DNA of 64,000 bases from Amycolatopsis bartoniae (GCF_014191255.1 NZ_JACHWH010000001.1:1240001-1304000); one strand, 5' to 3'; counted from the stretch's first letter, positions 1 to 8,661 are shown. Numbers and translations: made by a program. Notes: a model not told the origin generated them from the letters alone.

Positions 1-1463
1 GGCAGCTGCGCGAGCTGCCGGCCGACCTCGGTGAGCTTCTCCCCGTCGAGCGCGCCCAGCTCCTGCAGCAGCTGCTTGCCGTCGTTGATCTGGCGGCGGT
101 CCGGCGGTTCGACGAACGGGAACGCGGCGATGTCGCCGAGGCCGAGCGCGGTCATCTGCAGGATCACCGACGCGAGGTTGGTGCGCAGGATCTCCGGATC
201 GGTGAACTCGGGGCGCGATTCGAAGTCCGCCTCCGTGTACAGGCGGATGCAGATGCCGTCGGACGTCCGGCCGCAGCGGCCCTTGCGCTGGTTGGCCGAC
301 GCCTGCGAAATCGGCTCGATCGGCAGCCGCTGCACCTTGGTGCGGTGGCTGTAGCGGGAGATGCGCGCGGTGCCCGGGTCGATCACGTACTTGATGCCGG
401 GCACGGTCAGCGAGGTCTCGGCGACGTTGGTGGCCAGCACGATGCGGCGGCCGGAATGCCGCTGGAACACGCGGTGCTGGTCGGCGGCGGAGAGCCTCGC
501 GTACAACGGAAGGACTTCCACGCCACGTCTGTCCTGTTTGGACAAGGCGTCCGCGGTGTCACGGATCTCCCGCTCCCCGGACAGGAACACGAGGATGTCG
601 CCGGGGCCTTCGGCGCACAGCTCGTCCACCGCGTCGGAGATCGCCTGGACCTGGTCACGCTCCTCGGCTTCGGGCCGTTCCGGGTCGACGAGCGGGCGGT
701 AGCGGACCTCGACCGGATAGGTGCGGCCCGACACCTCGACGATCGGCGCGTCGCCGAAGTGCTCGGCGAACCGCTCGGGGTCGATCGTCGCGGAGGTGAT
801 GATCACCTTGAGGTCCGGGCGGCGCGGCAGGAGCTGCTTGAGGTAGCCGAGCAGGAAGTCGATGTTGAGGCTGCGCTCGTGGGCCTCGTCGATGATGATC
901 GTGTCGTAGCGGCGCAGCATCCGGTCGGCCTGGATCTCGGCCAGCAGGATGCCGTCGGTCATCAGCTTGACGAGGGTGTCGTCGCCGCTGGTGTCGGTGA
1001 ACCGCACCTTGTAGCCGACGGTGCCGCCGAGTTCGGTGCCCAGCTCGGCGGCGATGCGCTCGGCCACGGTGCGCGCGGCGAGGCGGCGCGGCTGGGTGTG
1101 CCCGATCTGCCCGCGGACGCCGAGCCCGAGTTCGAGGCAGATCTTGGGCAGCTGCGTGGTCTTGCCGGAGCCGGTCTCCCCCGCGACGATCACGACCTGG
1201 TGGTCCCGGATCGCGGCGGCGATGTCGTCCTTGCGCTGACTGACGGGCAGCTCGGCGGGATAGGTGATCTTCGGGAGGCTCTCGCGGCGCTGCCGCACGC
1301 GCAGCTCGGCGGCCTCGACGTCGGCCGCGATCTGGCGCGCCACGCGCTCGGGGTCCCGCGCCTTGCGGGCACCGTCGAGCCGGCGACGGAGCCGGTGCTC
1401 GTCGCGCAGGGTCAACTCGGGCAGCCTGGCCCGCAGCTCGGCAAGGGGGGATGGGGTGGACAT
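1..1463 (-). CDS. hrpA: ATP-dependent RNA helicase HrpA-like (3' end beyond window)
   Basis: Reading down from the ATG at 1463 gives an open frame to the window edge (about 487 codons). It starts [17 protein letters not shown] and runs as a DEAH-box superfamily 2 helicase. Walker A (GETGSGKTT) is near residue 96, the motif [15 protein letters not shown] follows, and the DEAH box ([10 protein letters not shown]) is near residue 192. The SATI-type motif III and the C-terminal helicase motifs ([15 protein letters not shown], and [12 protein letters not shown] near motif VI) follow. The family acts as an ATP-driven RNA helicase with bacterial roles in RNA processing or ribosome rescue; that role is family knowledge. 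Only the helicase core is present, because HrpA proteins are about 1300 residues. It is divergent from the VOC gene at 1593. Confidence 0.93.
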   Translation of the reverse strand, partial: MSTPSPLAELRARLPELTLRDEHRLRRRLDGARKARDPERVARQIAADVEAAELRVRQRRESLPKITYPAELPVSQRKDDIAAAIRDHQVVIVAGETGSGKTTQLPKICLELGLGVRGQIGHTQPRRLAARTVAERIAAELGTELGGTVGYKVRFTDTSGDDTLVKLMTDGILLAEIQADRMLRRYDTIIIDEAHERSLNIDFLLGYLKQLLPRRPDLKVIITSATIDPERFAEHFGDAPIVEVSGRTYPVEVRYRPLVDPERPEAEERDQVQAISDAVDELCAEGPGDILVFLSGEREIRDTADALSKQDRRGVEVLPLYARLSAADQHRVFQRHSGRRIVLATNVAETSLTVPGIKYVIDPGTARISRYSHRTKVQRLPIEPISQASANQRKGRCGRTSDGICIRLYTEADFESRPEFTDPEILRTNLASVILQMTALGLGDIAAFPFVEPPDRRQINDGKQLLQELGALDGEKLTEVGRQLAQL

Positions 1464-1592
1464 ACGTCGTCAAGTTTAACCGGCACCAGAACGACGTGAC
1501 GGCGCCGGAGACTCTTCGGATACCGGGCGGGTCCTGTCCGCTATCGGGGCTAGCTTCGGTGGTGTTCCTTCCCGAAGCAGAAAGGCCCCACC

Positions 1593-1997
1593 GTGCAGTT
1601 CGTTTCCGTCCGCATCATCACCAACGACATCGCCCGCCTCGTGGAGTTCTACGTCCAGGCGACCGGCCTCGAAGCGCAATGGCTCGCCGAGCAGTTCGCC
1701 GAGGTCGCGAGCCCTTCGTGCACCCTGGCGATCGGCACCGCCGAGACGATGGCGCTGTTCAACCCCGGCGCGGCCGTGCCCGAGTCGAACCGGACCGTGA
1801 TCATCGAGTTCCTGGTCGAGGACGTCGACCAGGAGTACGAGCGGCTCACGAGCCTGGCCGCCGCGCCCGAGATCGTGCAGAAGCCCACCACGATGCCGTG
1901 GGGCAACCGCTCGCTGCTGTTCCGCGACCCCGACGGCAACCTCGTCAACTTCTTCACCCCGGCCACCGACGAGGCCCGCGCGCGGTTCGCCCGCTGA
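1593..1997 (+). CDS. VOC superfamily (glyoxalase/bleomycin-resistance fold) protein
   Basis: A 134-residue protein with a GTG start and an upstream AGAAAGG-type ribosome site. It has the paired beta-alpha-beta-beta-beta layout of the vicinal oxygen chelate fold. The N-terminal segment VRIITNDIARLVEFYVQ and the C-terminal LLFRDPDGNLVNFF match glyoxalase/extradiol-type modules. Such proteins bind a divalent metal and either act on or sequester small molecules; the substrate cannot be read here. It stands alone, transcribed away from hrpA and convergent with the lactate monooxygenase-like gene 22 bases downstream. Confidence 0.85.
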   Translation: MQFVSVRIITNDIARLVEFYVQATGLEAQWLAEQFAEVASPSCTLAIGTAETMALFNPGAAVPESNRTVIIEFLVEDVDQEYERLTSLAAAPEIVQKPTTMPWGNRSLLFRDPDGNLVNFFTPATDEARARFAR

Positions 1998-2019
1998 CGC
2001 CGACGGTCCTCGTCCGCGG

Positions 2020-3189
2020 TCAGCCCCGGACGAGGACCTCCGGCGTGAGCTCCCCGGGCGTGCGGTGCCCGGCGAGGCCGAGCGTCAGGTCGAACTCCGC
2101 CAGCAGGCTGCGCAGCACGTGCCGCACGCCGTCCTCGCCGCCGAGGCCGAGGCCGTACACGTAGGGCCGCCCGAGCAGCACGGCCTTCGCGCCCAGTGCC
2201 AGCGCTTTCAGCAGGTCCGAACCATTGCGGACGCCGGAGTCGAACAGCACCTCCAGCCGGTCGCCGACGGCCTGCGCGATGCCCGGCAACGCTTCCAGCG
2301 CGCCGAGCGCGCCGTCGACCTGCCTGCCGCCGTGGTTGGACACCACGACACCGTTCATCCCGGCGTCCGCCGCGCGGCGCGCGTCGTCCGCGTGCTGGAT
2401 GCCCTTGAGCAGGATCGGGCCGTCCCACAGCTCACGCAGCACCGCGAGCTGGCTCCAGCTGTGGTCGGTGCCGGTGAACATGCCGATCCACTGCAGCAGC
2501 GCCATCGGCTGGTCCTCCTCCGGCGTCTTCTGCAGCCGCGCGCGGAACGCCGGGTCGGACATCGCGATCGCCGTGCCCTCGTTGCGGATGAACGGCAGGT
2601 ACGAGCGGTCGAGATCCCGCGGGCGCCACGCCAGGGTCCACGTGTCGAGCGTGACGACCAGCGCCGTGAAGCCCGCCTTGCGGGCGCGGTCGAGGATGCT
2701 CGCGCACACGTCGGGGTCGTTCGGCCAGTACAGCTGGAACCAGCGCGGGCCGTCGCCGCTCGCCTCCGCGACCTGTTCGATCGTCCGCGACGACGCGGTG
2801 GACAGGATCATCGGCAGGCCCAGTCCGGCGGCGGCGCGGGCCGTGGCGAGCTCGGCGTCCGGGTGCACGATGGACTGCACACCCACGGGCGCGAGCAGCA
2901 CGGGCGCGGGGATCTCGGCGTCGAACAGCGTCGTGGTGAGGTCGCGGTCGGTGGCGTCGGTGAGCATGCGCGGCACGATCTTCCAGCGGTCGAAGGCTTC
3001 GCGGTTCGCGCGCGCTGTCGCGCCGGCGCCGGCGGAACCAGCGACGTACCCGAACGCTTCGGGCGTCAGCACGGCCTTCGCCGCCTCTTCGAGCGCGGTG
3101 AGGTCGGTGGTGAAGGCGGGGGTGGTTCCCGCGAGGCCCTGCAGGTAGATCTCGTTCTGGTAGCCACCGAATCGTTCGGCCACGGGCAC
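2020..3189 (-). CDS. FMN-dependent alpha-hydroxy-acid dehydrogenase, lactate 2-monooxygenase-like
   Basis: 389 residues of an FMN-binding TIM barrel in the L-lactate oxidase/monooxygenase family. The diagnostic active-site segment SNHGGRQ, with the catalytic His and substrate-binding Arg, is at residues 284-290. The FMN-contacting LKG lies near 260 and the C-terminal phosphate-binding GRPYVYGLGLGG near 335. The long, Trp-rich connecting loop around residues 185-245 resembles lactate 2-monooxygenase, which converts L-lactate and O2 to acetate, CO2 and water, more than the short loop of LldD. The start follows a GAGGAGG-type ribosome site. No lactate permease or regulator is adjacent, so the true substrate could be another 2-hydroxy acid. 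Confidence 0.85.
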   Translation of the reverse strand: MPVAERFGGYQNEIYLQGLAGTTPAFTTDLTALEEAAKAVLTPEAFGYVAGSAGAGATARANREAFDRWKIVPRMLTDATDRDLTTTLFDAEIPAPVLLAPVGVQSIVHPDAELATARAAAGLGLPMILSTASSRTIEQVAEASGDGPRWFQLYWPNDPDVCASILDRARKAGFTALVVTLDTWTLAWRPRDLDRSYLPFIRNEGTAIAMSDPAFRARLQKTPEEDQPMALLQWIGMFTGTDHSWSQLAVLRELWDGPILLKGIQHADDARRAADAGMNGVVVSNHGGRQVDGALGALEALPGIAQAVGDRLEVLFDSGVRNGSDLLKALALGAKAVLLGRPYVYGLGLGGEDGVRHVLRSLLAEFDLTLGLAGHRTPGELTPEVLVRG

Positions 3190-3323
3190 CTCCTCGTCGA
3201 TGCTGGGCGCAGCCTACGTCCTGCCCGCGCGCGTCATTACCGGGGAGTAGTGGCACCGGGCACAGTCAGGAACAAATGCGGCCCTTTCCGTGTTCTCCTG
3301 GTTCCGGAGACGGAGGACACCCC

Positions 3324-4556
3324 TTGACCACCCCCGCCGCACCGAAAACCCTGCGCTACGCCCTGATCCTCGGCAGCCTGTCGGCGTTCGCGCCGCTGTC
3401 GATCGACATGTACCTGCCCGCGTTGCCGCGGATGGCGGGCGACCTGCACAGCTCCGACACCACGTTGCAGCTCACACTGACCGCGTTCATCGTCGGGCTG
3501 GCCGTGGGTCAGCTCGTGCTCGGGCCGATTTCCGACGCCGTCGGCCGGCGCAGGCCATTGCTGGCAGGGCTCGCCGTGTACGCGGTGTCTTCGGTGCTGT
3601 GTGCGGTGAGCCCGTCGGTGGAGGTGCTGATCGTCGCGCGGCTCGTGCAGGCACTCGGGGCCGCGGCCGGAATCGTGATCGCGCGGGCGATCGTGCGCGA
3701 TCTGTACTCGGGCACGGCGATGACGAAGTTCTTCTCGATGCTCATGCTGGTGAGCGGGCTGGCGCCGATCCTCGCGCCGGTGCTGGGCGGGCAGATCCTC
3801 CGTCTGACGTCGTGGCGCGGGGTGTTCGTCGTGCTCACGGTGTTCGGGGCGCTGCTGTTGCTCGCGACGGTGCTCGCACTGCCCGAACCGTTGCCGCCGG
3901 AACGCCGCAGTCCCAACCGGCTCGGGGCGACGCTGCGGACGTACGCGGGACTGCTCGGTGACCGGTCGTTCTTCGGTTACGCGCTGGCGGGCGGGCTGAT
4001 GTTCGCCGGGTTGTTCGCGTACGTGTCGGCGTCGTCGTTCGTGCTGCAGGGCGTGTACGGGTTGAGCCCGCAGGAGTTCAGCCTCGTGTTCGGCGGTAAC
4101 GGCGTCGGGATCGTGCTGGCGGGACAGCTCAACGGGCGGCTCGTGGGCCGCTTCCCGGAGCGGGCGCTGCTGGCGGCGGGCCTGACGACTTCGGCGGTGG
4201 GCGGGATCGGGGTGCTGGTGGCCGCGGTGTTCTCACTGCCGCTGCCGGCGTTGCTGGTGCCGTTGGTGCTGCTGGTGGCGAGCATCGGAATGGTGATGCC
4301 GAACGCGTCGTCGCTGGCGTTGGCGGAACACCCGCGCAGCGCCGGGGCGGCGTCGGCGCTGCTGGGCGTGCTGCAGTTCGTGATCGGCGGCCTGGCGACC
4401 CCGCTGGTCGGCATCGGCGGCGAGAACAGCGCGATCCCGATGGGCGTGGTGATGGCGAGCTTCGCCGTCGCGGCGCTGGTGGTGTTCGTGACGATGACGC
4501 GGCCGGTGCGGGTACCGTCGCCTGCCGTGTCAGAGGCCACGAGCGGACGGTCGTAG
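3324..4556 (+). CDS. Bcr/CflA-type multidrug efflux MFS transporter
   Basis: A 12-helix major facilitator of 410 residues. The N-terminal ALILGSLSAFAPLSIDMYLPALP is the hallmark first helix of the Bcr/CflA drug:proton antiporters, with the D/MYLPALP motif. Loop 2-3 carries GPISDAVGRRRP, the MFS motif A. I chose the TTG start because GGAGG at 3312-3316 lies 7 bases upstream; an in-frame ATG 48 bases earlier has no such site. It is convergent with the flavoprotein gene, with only 7 bases between stops. Drug specificity cannot be inferred. Confidence 0.87.
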   Translation: MTTPAAPKTLRYALILGSLSAFAPLSIDMYLPALPRMAGDLHSSDTTLQLTLTAFIVGLAVGQLVLGPISDAVGRRRPLLAGLAVYAVSSVLCAVSPSVEVLIVARLVQALGAAAGIVIARAIVRDLYSGTAMTKFFSMLMLVSGLAPILAPVLGGQILRLTSWRGVFVVLTVFGALLLLATVLALPEPLPPERRSPNRLGATLRTYAGLLGDRSFFGYALAGGLMFAGLFAYVSASSFVLQGVYGLSPQEFSLVFGGNGVGIVLAGQLNGRLVGRFPERALLAAGLTTSAVGGIGVLVAAVFSLPLPALLVPLVLLVASIGMVMPNASSLALAEHPRSAGAASALLGVLQFVIGGLATPLVGIGGENSAIPMGVVMASFAVAALVVFVTMTRPVRVPSPAVSEATSGRS

Positions 4557-4563
4557 GACGTCC

Positions 4564-5784
4564 TCACTCCACACTGGACAGATCACCCTTCACGAGGACC
4601 TCCTCGGGCACCGTGAGCCGCTCGCCGACGATGCGGCCCAGTGCGTCCCCGTTGTCCCAGTCGTTCACGTTCATCGCGGCGACCACCCGGCCCTCCCGCA
4701 GCCAGAACGCGATGAACTGCCGCTCCCGCAGGTCCCCGCGGACCACGAGGCGGTCCGTGTCCGGGTCGGCCACGCCGCGGTATTCGCAACCGAGGTCGTA
4801 CTGGTCGGAGAAGAAGTACGGCGCCCTCGTGTAGGGCTCCTCGCCGCCGACGAGGTTCGCCGCCACGTGCGCACCCTGGTTCTTCGCGTTCGCCCAGTGC
4901 TCGACGCGCAAGCGCTTGCCGTGGTGCGGGTGGAAGTGCGACGCGATGTCACCGACGGCGAACACGTCCGGCGCCGACGTCCGCAGCGTCGCGTCCACCG
5001 CGACACCCCCGTCGTCGGCCAGTTCGAGACCCGCGGTGTGCGCCAGTTCGACGCGCGGTTTCACGCCGACCGCGACCAGCACCAGGTCCGCGGGCAGCTC
5101 GGTACCGTCGGTCAACCGTAGTCCGTCGACCGAGCCGGTTCCGGTTAACCGAGCGATGTCCGCGTTCAGCCGCCACTGCACCCCGTGTTCGGCGTGCAGG
5201 TCCTGGAAAACCTTTGCGACCTCCGCGCCGAGCACCGGCCGCAGCGGCGCCGCGATGCGGTCGACCACCGTCACGTCGAGCCCGTGCTTCCGCGCCGCCG
5301 CGGCGGCTTCGGTGCCGATCCAGCCGGCGCCGATGATCACGATCCGTTCCACGGTCGAGAAAGCGCCGCGCAGCGCCAGCGCGTCGTCGAGGGTGCGAAG
5401 CGTCCGGACGCCCGGCAGGTCGGCCCCGGGCAGGGGCAGCGAACGCGGTTGCGAGCCCGTGGCCAGCAACAACCGGTCGAACGCGTGCTCGCCACCCTTG
5501 CTGTCCACGACGAGCCGGGCACCCAGCTCCACCCGGGTGGCGGCGGTGTCCCTGCGCAGCTCGATATCGTTCGCGCGGTAGAAATCCGCTTCGCGCACCC
5601 AGTCCGGCTCGTCGGTGTCGCCCAGCAGCAGACCCTTCGACAGCGCGGGCAGCTCGTACGGCGGATGGTCCTCGGCCGCCAGCAGAACCACTTCCCCGGC
5701 ATAGCCACGCTCACGCAGTGTGGCGGCCGCCGTCGCCCCACCGACTCCCGCGCCGACGATCACGATCCGCTGTGGCTCCGCCAT
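4564..5784 (-). CDS. FAD-dependent NAD(P)H:ferredoxin reductase-like protein
   Basis: 406 residues with two Rossmann dinucleotide-binding sites. FAD is bound by VGAGVGG at residues 10-16 and NAD(P)H by IIGAGWIG near residue 150. The segment ATLRERGYAGEVVLL and the PPYELPALSKGLLLG active-site region are typical of rhodocoxin/putidaredoxin-reductase-like enzymes, and FAVGDIA closes the FAD domain. A C-terminal reductase domain follows. These enzymes pass electrons from NAD(P)H to a ferredoxin serving a P450 or dioxygenase. No ferredoxin or oxygenase is adjacent, so it is an orphan reductase. The P450 at 57.2 kb is a conceivable but unproven customer. Confidence 0.87.
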   Translation of the reverse strand: MAEPQRIVIVGAGVGGATAAATLRERGYAGEVVLLAAEDHPPYELPALSKGLLLGDTDEPDWVREADFYRANDIELRRDTAATRVELGARLVVDSKGGEHAFDRLLLATGSQPRSLPLPGADLPGVRTLRTLDDALALRGAFSTVERIVIIGAGWIGTEAAAAARKHGLDVTVVDRIAAPLRPVLGAEVAKVFQDLHAEHGVQWRLNADIARLTGTGSVDGLRLTDGTELPADLVLVAVGVKPRVELAHTAGLELADDGGVAVDATLRTSAPDVFAVGDIASHFHPHHGKRLRVEHWANAKNQGAHVAANLVGGEEPYTRAPYFFSDQYDLGCEYRGVADPDTDRLVVRGDLRERQFIAFWLREGRVVAAMNVNDWDNGDALGRIVGERLTVPEEVLVKGDLSSVE

Positions 5785-5913
5785 GTCACGCTCCCGTCGT
5801 TTGTGGCGTGCCTCACGCTACCGTCCGGGTGAGTTCAGCGCGTCCCCCGTCACGATGACTTCCGCGAGCTGTCGCACCTGTGGCCCGGGGCGAACGCGAG
5901 CGAGGGGAGCGAC

Positions 5914-6117
5914 GTGACGGCTCAGGACGAATGGTCTGTCACCTGCCGGGATCTGGCGGGCAGGAAGCGGGCGCTGACGGTGTTCACCAACAGCGGACGC
6001 GTCGTGGTGGTGGCTCCGCCGGGCGAGGCCGCGGTGCTGGAGCCGTTGGACGTAGGACGTCTGCGTGCGGCGCTGCGGGATGCCGTGGTCTCGGCCGGGC
6101 GCGAAGCGGGGGCTTGA
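5914..6117 (+). CDS. small conserved-type hypothetical protein (67 aa)
   Basis: A short frame with a GTG start and GGGGAG at 5904-5909. It has the codon bias of its neighbours. The protein, MTAQDEWSVTCRDLAGRK onward, has a predicted beta-rich N-terminal half with an FTNSGRVVVVAPPGEAAVL strand-turn-strand and an Arg/Ala helix at the end. No cysteine pairs, membrane segment or known motif is evident, so I assign no function. It lies between the divergent flavoprotein gene and the iron-box-controlled ATPase. Confidence 0.6.
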   Translation: MTAQDEWSVTCRDLAGRKRALTVFTNSGRVVVVAPPGEAAVLEPLDVGRLRAALRDAVVSAGREAGA

Positions 6118-6150
6118 TCACTCCCCCAGCCGCTACCGCTGCCGAAGGGG

Positions 6151-6169
6151 CTAGGTTAGCCTAACTTCA
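6151..6169. promoter_or_regulatory. IdeR/DmdR-type iron box overlapping the ABC ATPase start
   Basis: ctaggttagcctaacttca matches the 19-bp actinobacterial iron-box consensus (TTAGGTTAGGCTAACCTAA) at 15 of 19 positions, with the TAGGTTAG half intact. Its last base is the A of the start ATG at 6169. A dimeric iron-loaded regulator bound here would cover the start of transcription, so repression under iron repletion is the expected effect. Confidence 0.8.
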
Positions 6170-6978
6170 TGACCGCGATCGCCGAAAAGACCACTTCGAC
6201 CCGGCTCCACGGCGAGAACCTGACCCTCGCCTACGACGGTCGCACGGTGGCCGAGGACCTCGGGGTGACCATTCCCGACCAGTCGTTCACGGTGATCGTC
6301 GGTCCGAACGCCTGCGGGAAAACGACTTTGCTGCGGGCGTTGGCGCGCTTGCTGAAGCCGCGCAAGGGCATGGTGTACCTGGACGGCGAGGTGATCACCT
6401 CCCTGCCCGCGAAGCAGGTCGCGCGTCGGCTGGGGTTGTTGCCGCAGAGCTCGATCGCGCCCGAAGGCATCACGGTGTCGGACCTGGTGGCGCGGGGCCG
6501 GTACCCGCACCAGCGCCTGTTGCGCCAGTGGTCGAAGGACGACGCGGCGGTCGTAGAACGTTCCATGTCCGCCACGGGCGTGTCCGAGCTGGCCGACCGC
6601 CTGGTGGACGAGCTGTCCGGCGGACAGCGTCAGCGGGTGTGGCTGGCGATGGCACTGGCGCAGGAGACCGAACTGCTGCTGCTCGACGAGCCCACGACGT
6701 TCCTCGACATCTCGCACCAGATGGACATCCTGGACCTGTGCGCGGAACTGCACGCGAAGCAGGGCCGCACGCTCGTGGCGGTGCTGCACGACCTCAACCA
6801 CGCGGCCCGCTACGCCACCCACCTGATAGCCATGCGGGGCGGCGAGGTCCTGGCGACGGGTACCCCGGAAGAGGTCGTGACGGCGGAGCGCGTCGAGGAG
6901 ATCTTCGACCTGCCGTGCAGGGTGATGCCGGACCCGGAGACCGGGACGCCCTTGGTGATTCCCAAGGCGCGGCGGTAG
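6169..6978 (+). CDS. iron-siderophore ABC transporter ATP-binding protein (FepC/FecE family)
   Basis: 269 residues with a complete ABC ATPase. Walker A GPNACGKTT is at 45-53, the Q-loop LLPQSS near 91, signature LSGGQRQR at 149-156, Walker B LLLLDEP at 169-175 and the switch His in AVLHDLNHAARY. The spacing and ARGRYPHQ after the Q-loop are typical of the FecCD-family importer ATPases that power ferric-siderophore, cobalamin or heme uptake. The iron box touching its ATG supports the iron assignment. No permease or binding protein is adjacent, so it must pair with components encoded elsewhere. There is no Shine-Dalgarno sequence, which suggests leaderless translation. Confidence 0.9.
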   Translation: MTAIAEKTTSTRLHGENLTLAYDGRTVAEDLGVTIPDQSFTVIVGPNACGKTTLLRALARLLKPRKGMVYLDGEVITSLPAKQVARRLGLLPQSSIAPEGITVSDLVARGRYPHQRLLRQWSKDDAAVVERSMSATGVSELADRLVDELSGGQRQRVWLAMALAQETELLLLDEPTTFLDISHQMDILDLCAELHAKQGRTLVAVLHDLNHAARYATHLIAMRGGEVLATGTPEEVVTAERVEEIFDLPCRVMPDPETGTPLVIPKARR

Positions 6979-7191
6979 GGGTTGCTTCGGGCCCGGGCCG
7001 CAGCACCGTGTTCGGTGGGGGCGCAACCTTCGTGCTCACCGGCGGGTGCGCCCGAAAGCCGCGCTGCGCGCGTGAGCCGTGGTCAGTTTGGGTGCGGACT
7101 TGACCGGGCGCTGGGCGCCCTCGTTCCGCCCGGCCACCCCCGCCCCATCCCTTGATGGTTTAACGGTTGACTCACCGCGTCAAGGGCGCCT
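6979..7191. other. intergenic region: candidate terminator and left part of interrupted repeat
   Basis: No gene is seen here. Bases 6980-7028 can fold with an outer GGTTGC/GCAACC stem (6980-6985 with 7023-7028) and an inner CACCG/CGGTG stem, plausibly the ATPase terminator. From about 7111 onward the sequence aligns with 21961-22040 and belongs to the palindromic repeat described separately. It breaks off at the IS110 left end after the CT at 7190-7191. Confidence 0.5.
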
Positions 7192-7451
7192 CAGTGGTGG
7201 GGTGTTGGTGCCGTCGTGTGGCGGTTAGGGTCTGGTCCTCGGTTGCGTGGTGACTCTCAAGGGCGCTGTCACCTGCGTGTTGGTGGTTGGCTTGGCGAAG
7301 AATTGTCCAGCGTGGCCGGGGTCCCGGGCCGGCTGGGCGTGACTTGATAGAAGCGTGGACGAGACGCCATCCATCAACTCGACTGAGGTGTGTCCGTCCA
7401 GCCTGGCCCGGGGTGCATGCCTGCCCTGGAGTGGAAGGACACGCGAGAACC
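7192..7451 (+). ncRNA. candidate IS110 bridge RNA with recognisable guide segments
   Basis: This non-coding left end contains four segments in the order expected for a bridge RNA. 7257-7266 (tcaagggcgc) is identical to the 10 bases left of the target CT core. 7294-7300 (ggcgaag) is complementary, with one mismatch, to CTTCGGC at the right target. 7347-7356 matches 9 of 10 bases of the element right end just before the core. 7380-7387, ending in ACTGAG, is complementary to the element left end CTCAGT. A near-perfect stem (7326-7336 with 7398-7409, one bulge) encloses the second pair, as a donor-binding loop would. A 6-bp stem (7249-7254 with 7268-7273) presents the first guide. Found by eye; RNA expression is unproven. 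Confidence 0.65.
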
Positions 7452-8480
7452 ATGGTGGTCATTGGGATTGATCCGCACAAGCACACCCATACCGCGGTCG
7501 CGGTGGACGAGGTGGGTCGCAAGCTCGGTCAGGTGACGGTGGCGGCTGACGAGGCCGGGGTGTTGCGGTTGTGGGTGTGGGCCGGGCGGTTCGGGCAGCG
7601 GCGGTGGGCGGTGGAAGACGGGCGTGCGGTGGCGGGTCGTCTGGTGCGCACGCTGATCGGGATGGGGTCGGCGGTGGTGTGGGTACCGCCCAAGCTGATG
7701 GTCGCGTGCCGGGCCAGTGCCCGCACCCGGGGCAAGTCCGACCCGATCGACGCGCTCGCGATCGCCCGGGCCGCGCTGCGTGAACCGCGTTTGCCTGCGG
7801 CGAGGTTGGATCAGGTCGCGTTGGACCTGCGGTTGCTGATCGACCGGCGGGAGACGGTGGTGGCGGCCCGCACCGCCGCGATCTGCCGGCTGCGCTGGCA
7901 CCTGCATGACCTGGCACCCGGGCTGGACGAGGGGACGCGGACACTGACCGGGCGCCGCCGCCAGCACGCCCTCACCGGGATGGTTGCGGCCCTGCCCGCC
8001 AGTGTCCGCCGCGACATCGCCTTGGACCTGCTGGCCGACATCACCCGGCTGACCGAGCAGATCCTGATACTCGAGCGACGCCTGAGCGAGCTGGTCACCC
8101 CGATCGCACCCACCCTGATGGCGATCGTGGGAATCAACGTCCTCGCCGCGGCCAAACTGATCGGGGAAGTCGCCGACATCACCCGTTTCCGCAGCCCCGC
8201 CGCGTTCGCCATGCACACCGGCACCGCACCCATCCCGGTCTGGTCCTCCAACACACCCCAATACCGGCTCAACCGCGGCGGGAACCGGCAACTCAACACC
8301 TGCCTGCACCGCATCGCCCTCATCCAGCTCATCCACCACCCACCCGCCCAGCAATTCCGAGACCGCTGGACCCAGCAACACCCCCACGCCACCAAAAAAG
8401 CCGCCATCCGCGCCCTCAAACGCCACCTCACCAACGTCATCTACCACGCACTACAAACCGACCACCACCACTTGACATAG
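7452..8480 (+). CDS. IS110-family transposase (DEDD/serine recombinase)
   Basis: 342 residues from the ATG at 7452. The N-terminal RuvC-like DEDD domain has D7 (GIDPHKHTHT), E55 (WAVEDG), and D97 and D100 (KSDPIDALAIARAA). The C-terminal Transposase_20-type domain carries MHTGTAPIPVWSSNTPQ, with the conserved Ser pair at about 265-266, then the YRLNRGGNRQLN motif. The enzyme recombines DNA at a dinucleotide core under bridge-RNA guidance in this family. In-frame codons upstream to 7287 overlap the guide region and are not taken as coding. All catalytic residues are present, so it is probably functional. Confidence 0.93.
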   Translation: MVVIGIDPHKHTHTAVAVDEVGRKLGQVTVAADEAGVLRLWVWAGRFGQRRWAVEDGRAVAGRLVRTLIGMGSAVVWVPPKLMVACRASARTRGKSDPIDALAIARAALREPRLPAARLDQVALDLRLLIDRRETVVAARTAAICRLRWHLHDLAPGLDEGTRTLTGRRRQHALTGMVAALPASVRRDIALDLLADITRLTEQILILERRLSELVTPIAPTLMAIVGINVLAAAKLIGEVADITRFRSPAAFAMHTGTAPIPVWSSNTPQYRLNRGGNRQLNTCLHRIALIQLIHHPPAQQFRDRWTQQHPHATKKAAIRALKRHLTNVIYHALQTDHHHLT

Positions 8481-8486
8481 AAGCTT

Positions 8487-8661
8487 CTTCGGCGTCGCTG
8501 CGCGATCGCTGCGCGACCCTTGACCCGGCGAGCCAACCGCTAATGAGGCTGGGGATCGGGGACGGGGGAGGCCTGGGCGTGTGCCGGGCTTGTTTTCGTC
8601 GGCGGGTGACCGTGGTGTCGTGGGGGACGGGCGAACGTCGGTTAGCGGGGCAAGGGGCTGG
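8487..8661. other. non-coding right flank of the interrupted repeat
   Basis: This stretch resumes the palindromic repeat (right arm 8517-8541) and runs on to about 8631. It ends just before the stop codon of the GntR-type regulator. No open frame with gene-like codon use is seen. Confidence 0.6.

Larger units (their letters stand above)
7192..8486 (+). mobile_element. IS110-family insertion sequence
   Basis: The boundaries come from comparison with the uninterrupted repeat at 22 kb. Flanking sequence ends with CT at 7190-7191 and resumes with CT at 8487-8488, giving about 1295 bp of inserted DNA plus one shared CT. There are no terminal inverted repeats, as expected for IS110. The left end is 260 bp of non-coding DNA and the right end is only 6 bp beyond the transposase stop. 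A CT core and a long non-coding left end are features of IS110-group elements such as IS621, where the left end encodes a bridge RNA. Confidence 0.85.
7111..8631. repeat. palindromic repeat element, copy 1, interrupted by IS110
   Basis: Bases 7111-7191 and 8487-8631 together are nearly the same as 21961-22183. The left palindrome arm is 7162-7186 and the right arm 8517-8541. Joining the flanks across the insertion, with one CT, rebuilds the hairpin seen intact at 22012-22094. The agreement is close base by base on both sides, including the distal segment ctggggatcggggacggg. This shows that the IS landed inside the repeat's loop. Confidence 0.85.

Noticed and set aside
345-1499. Long plus-strand frame over hrpA
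   Set aside because: Arg/Gly/Ala-rich antisense translation with no homology; the minus strand encodes a clear DEAH helicase.
7287-7451. N-terminal extension of the transposase
   Set aside because: In frame, but it covers the guide-RNA region and has no homology; the DEDD domain starts at the ATG 7452.
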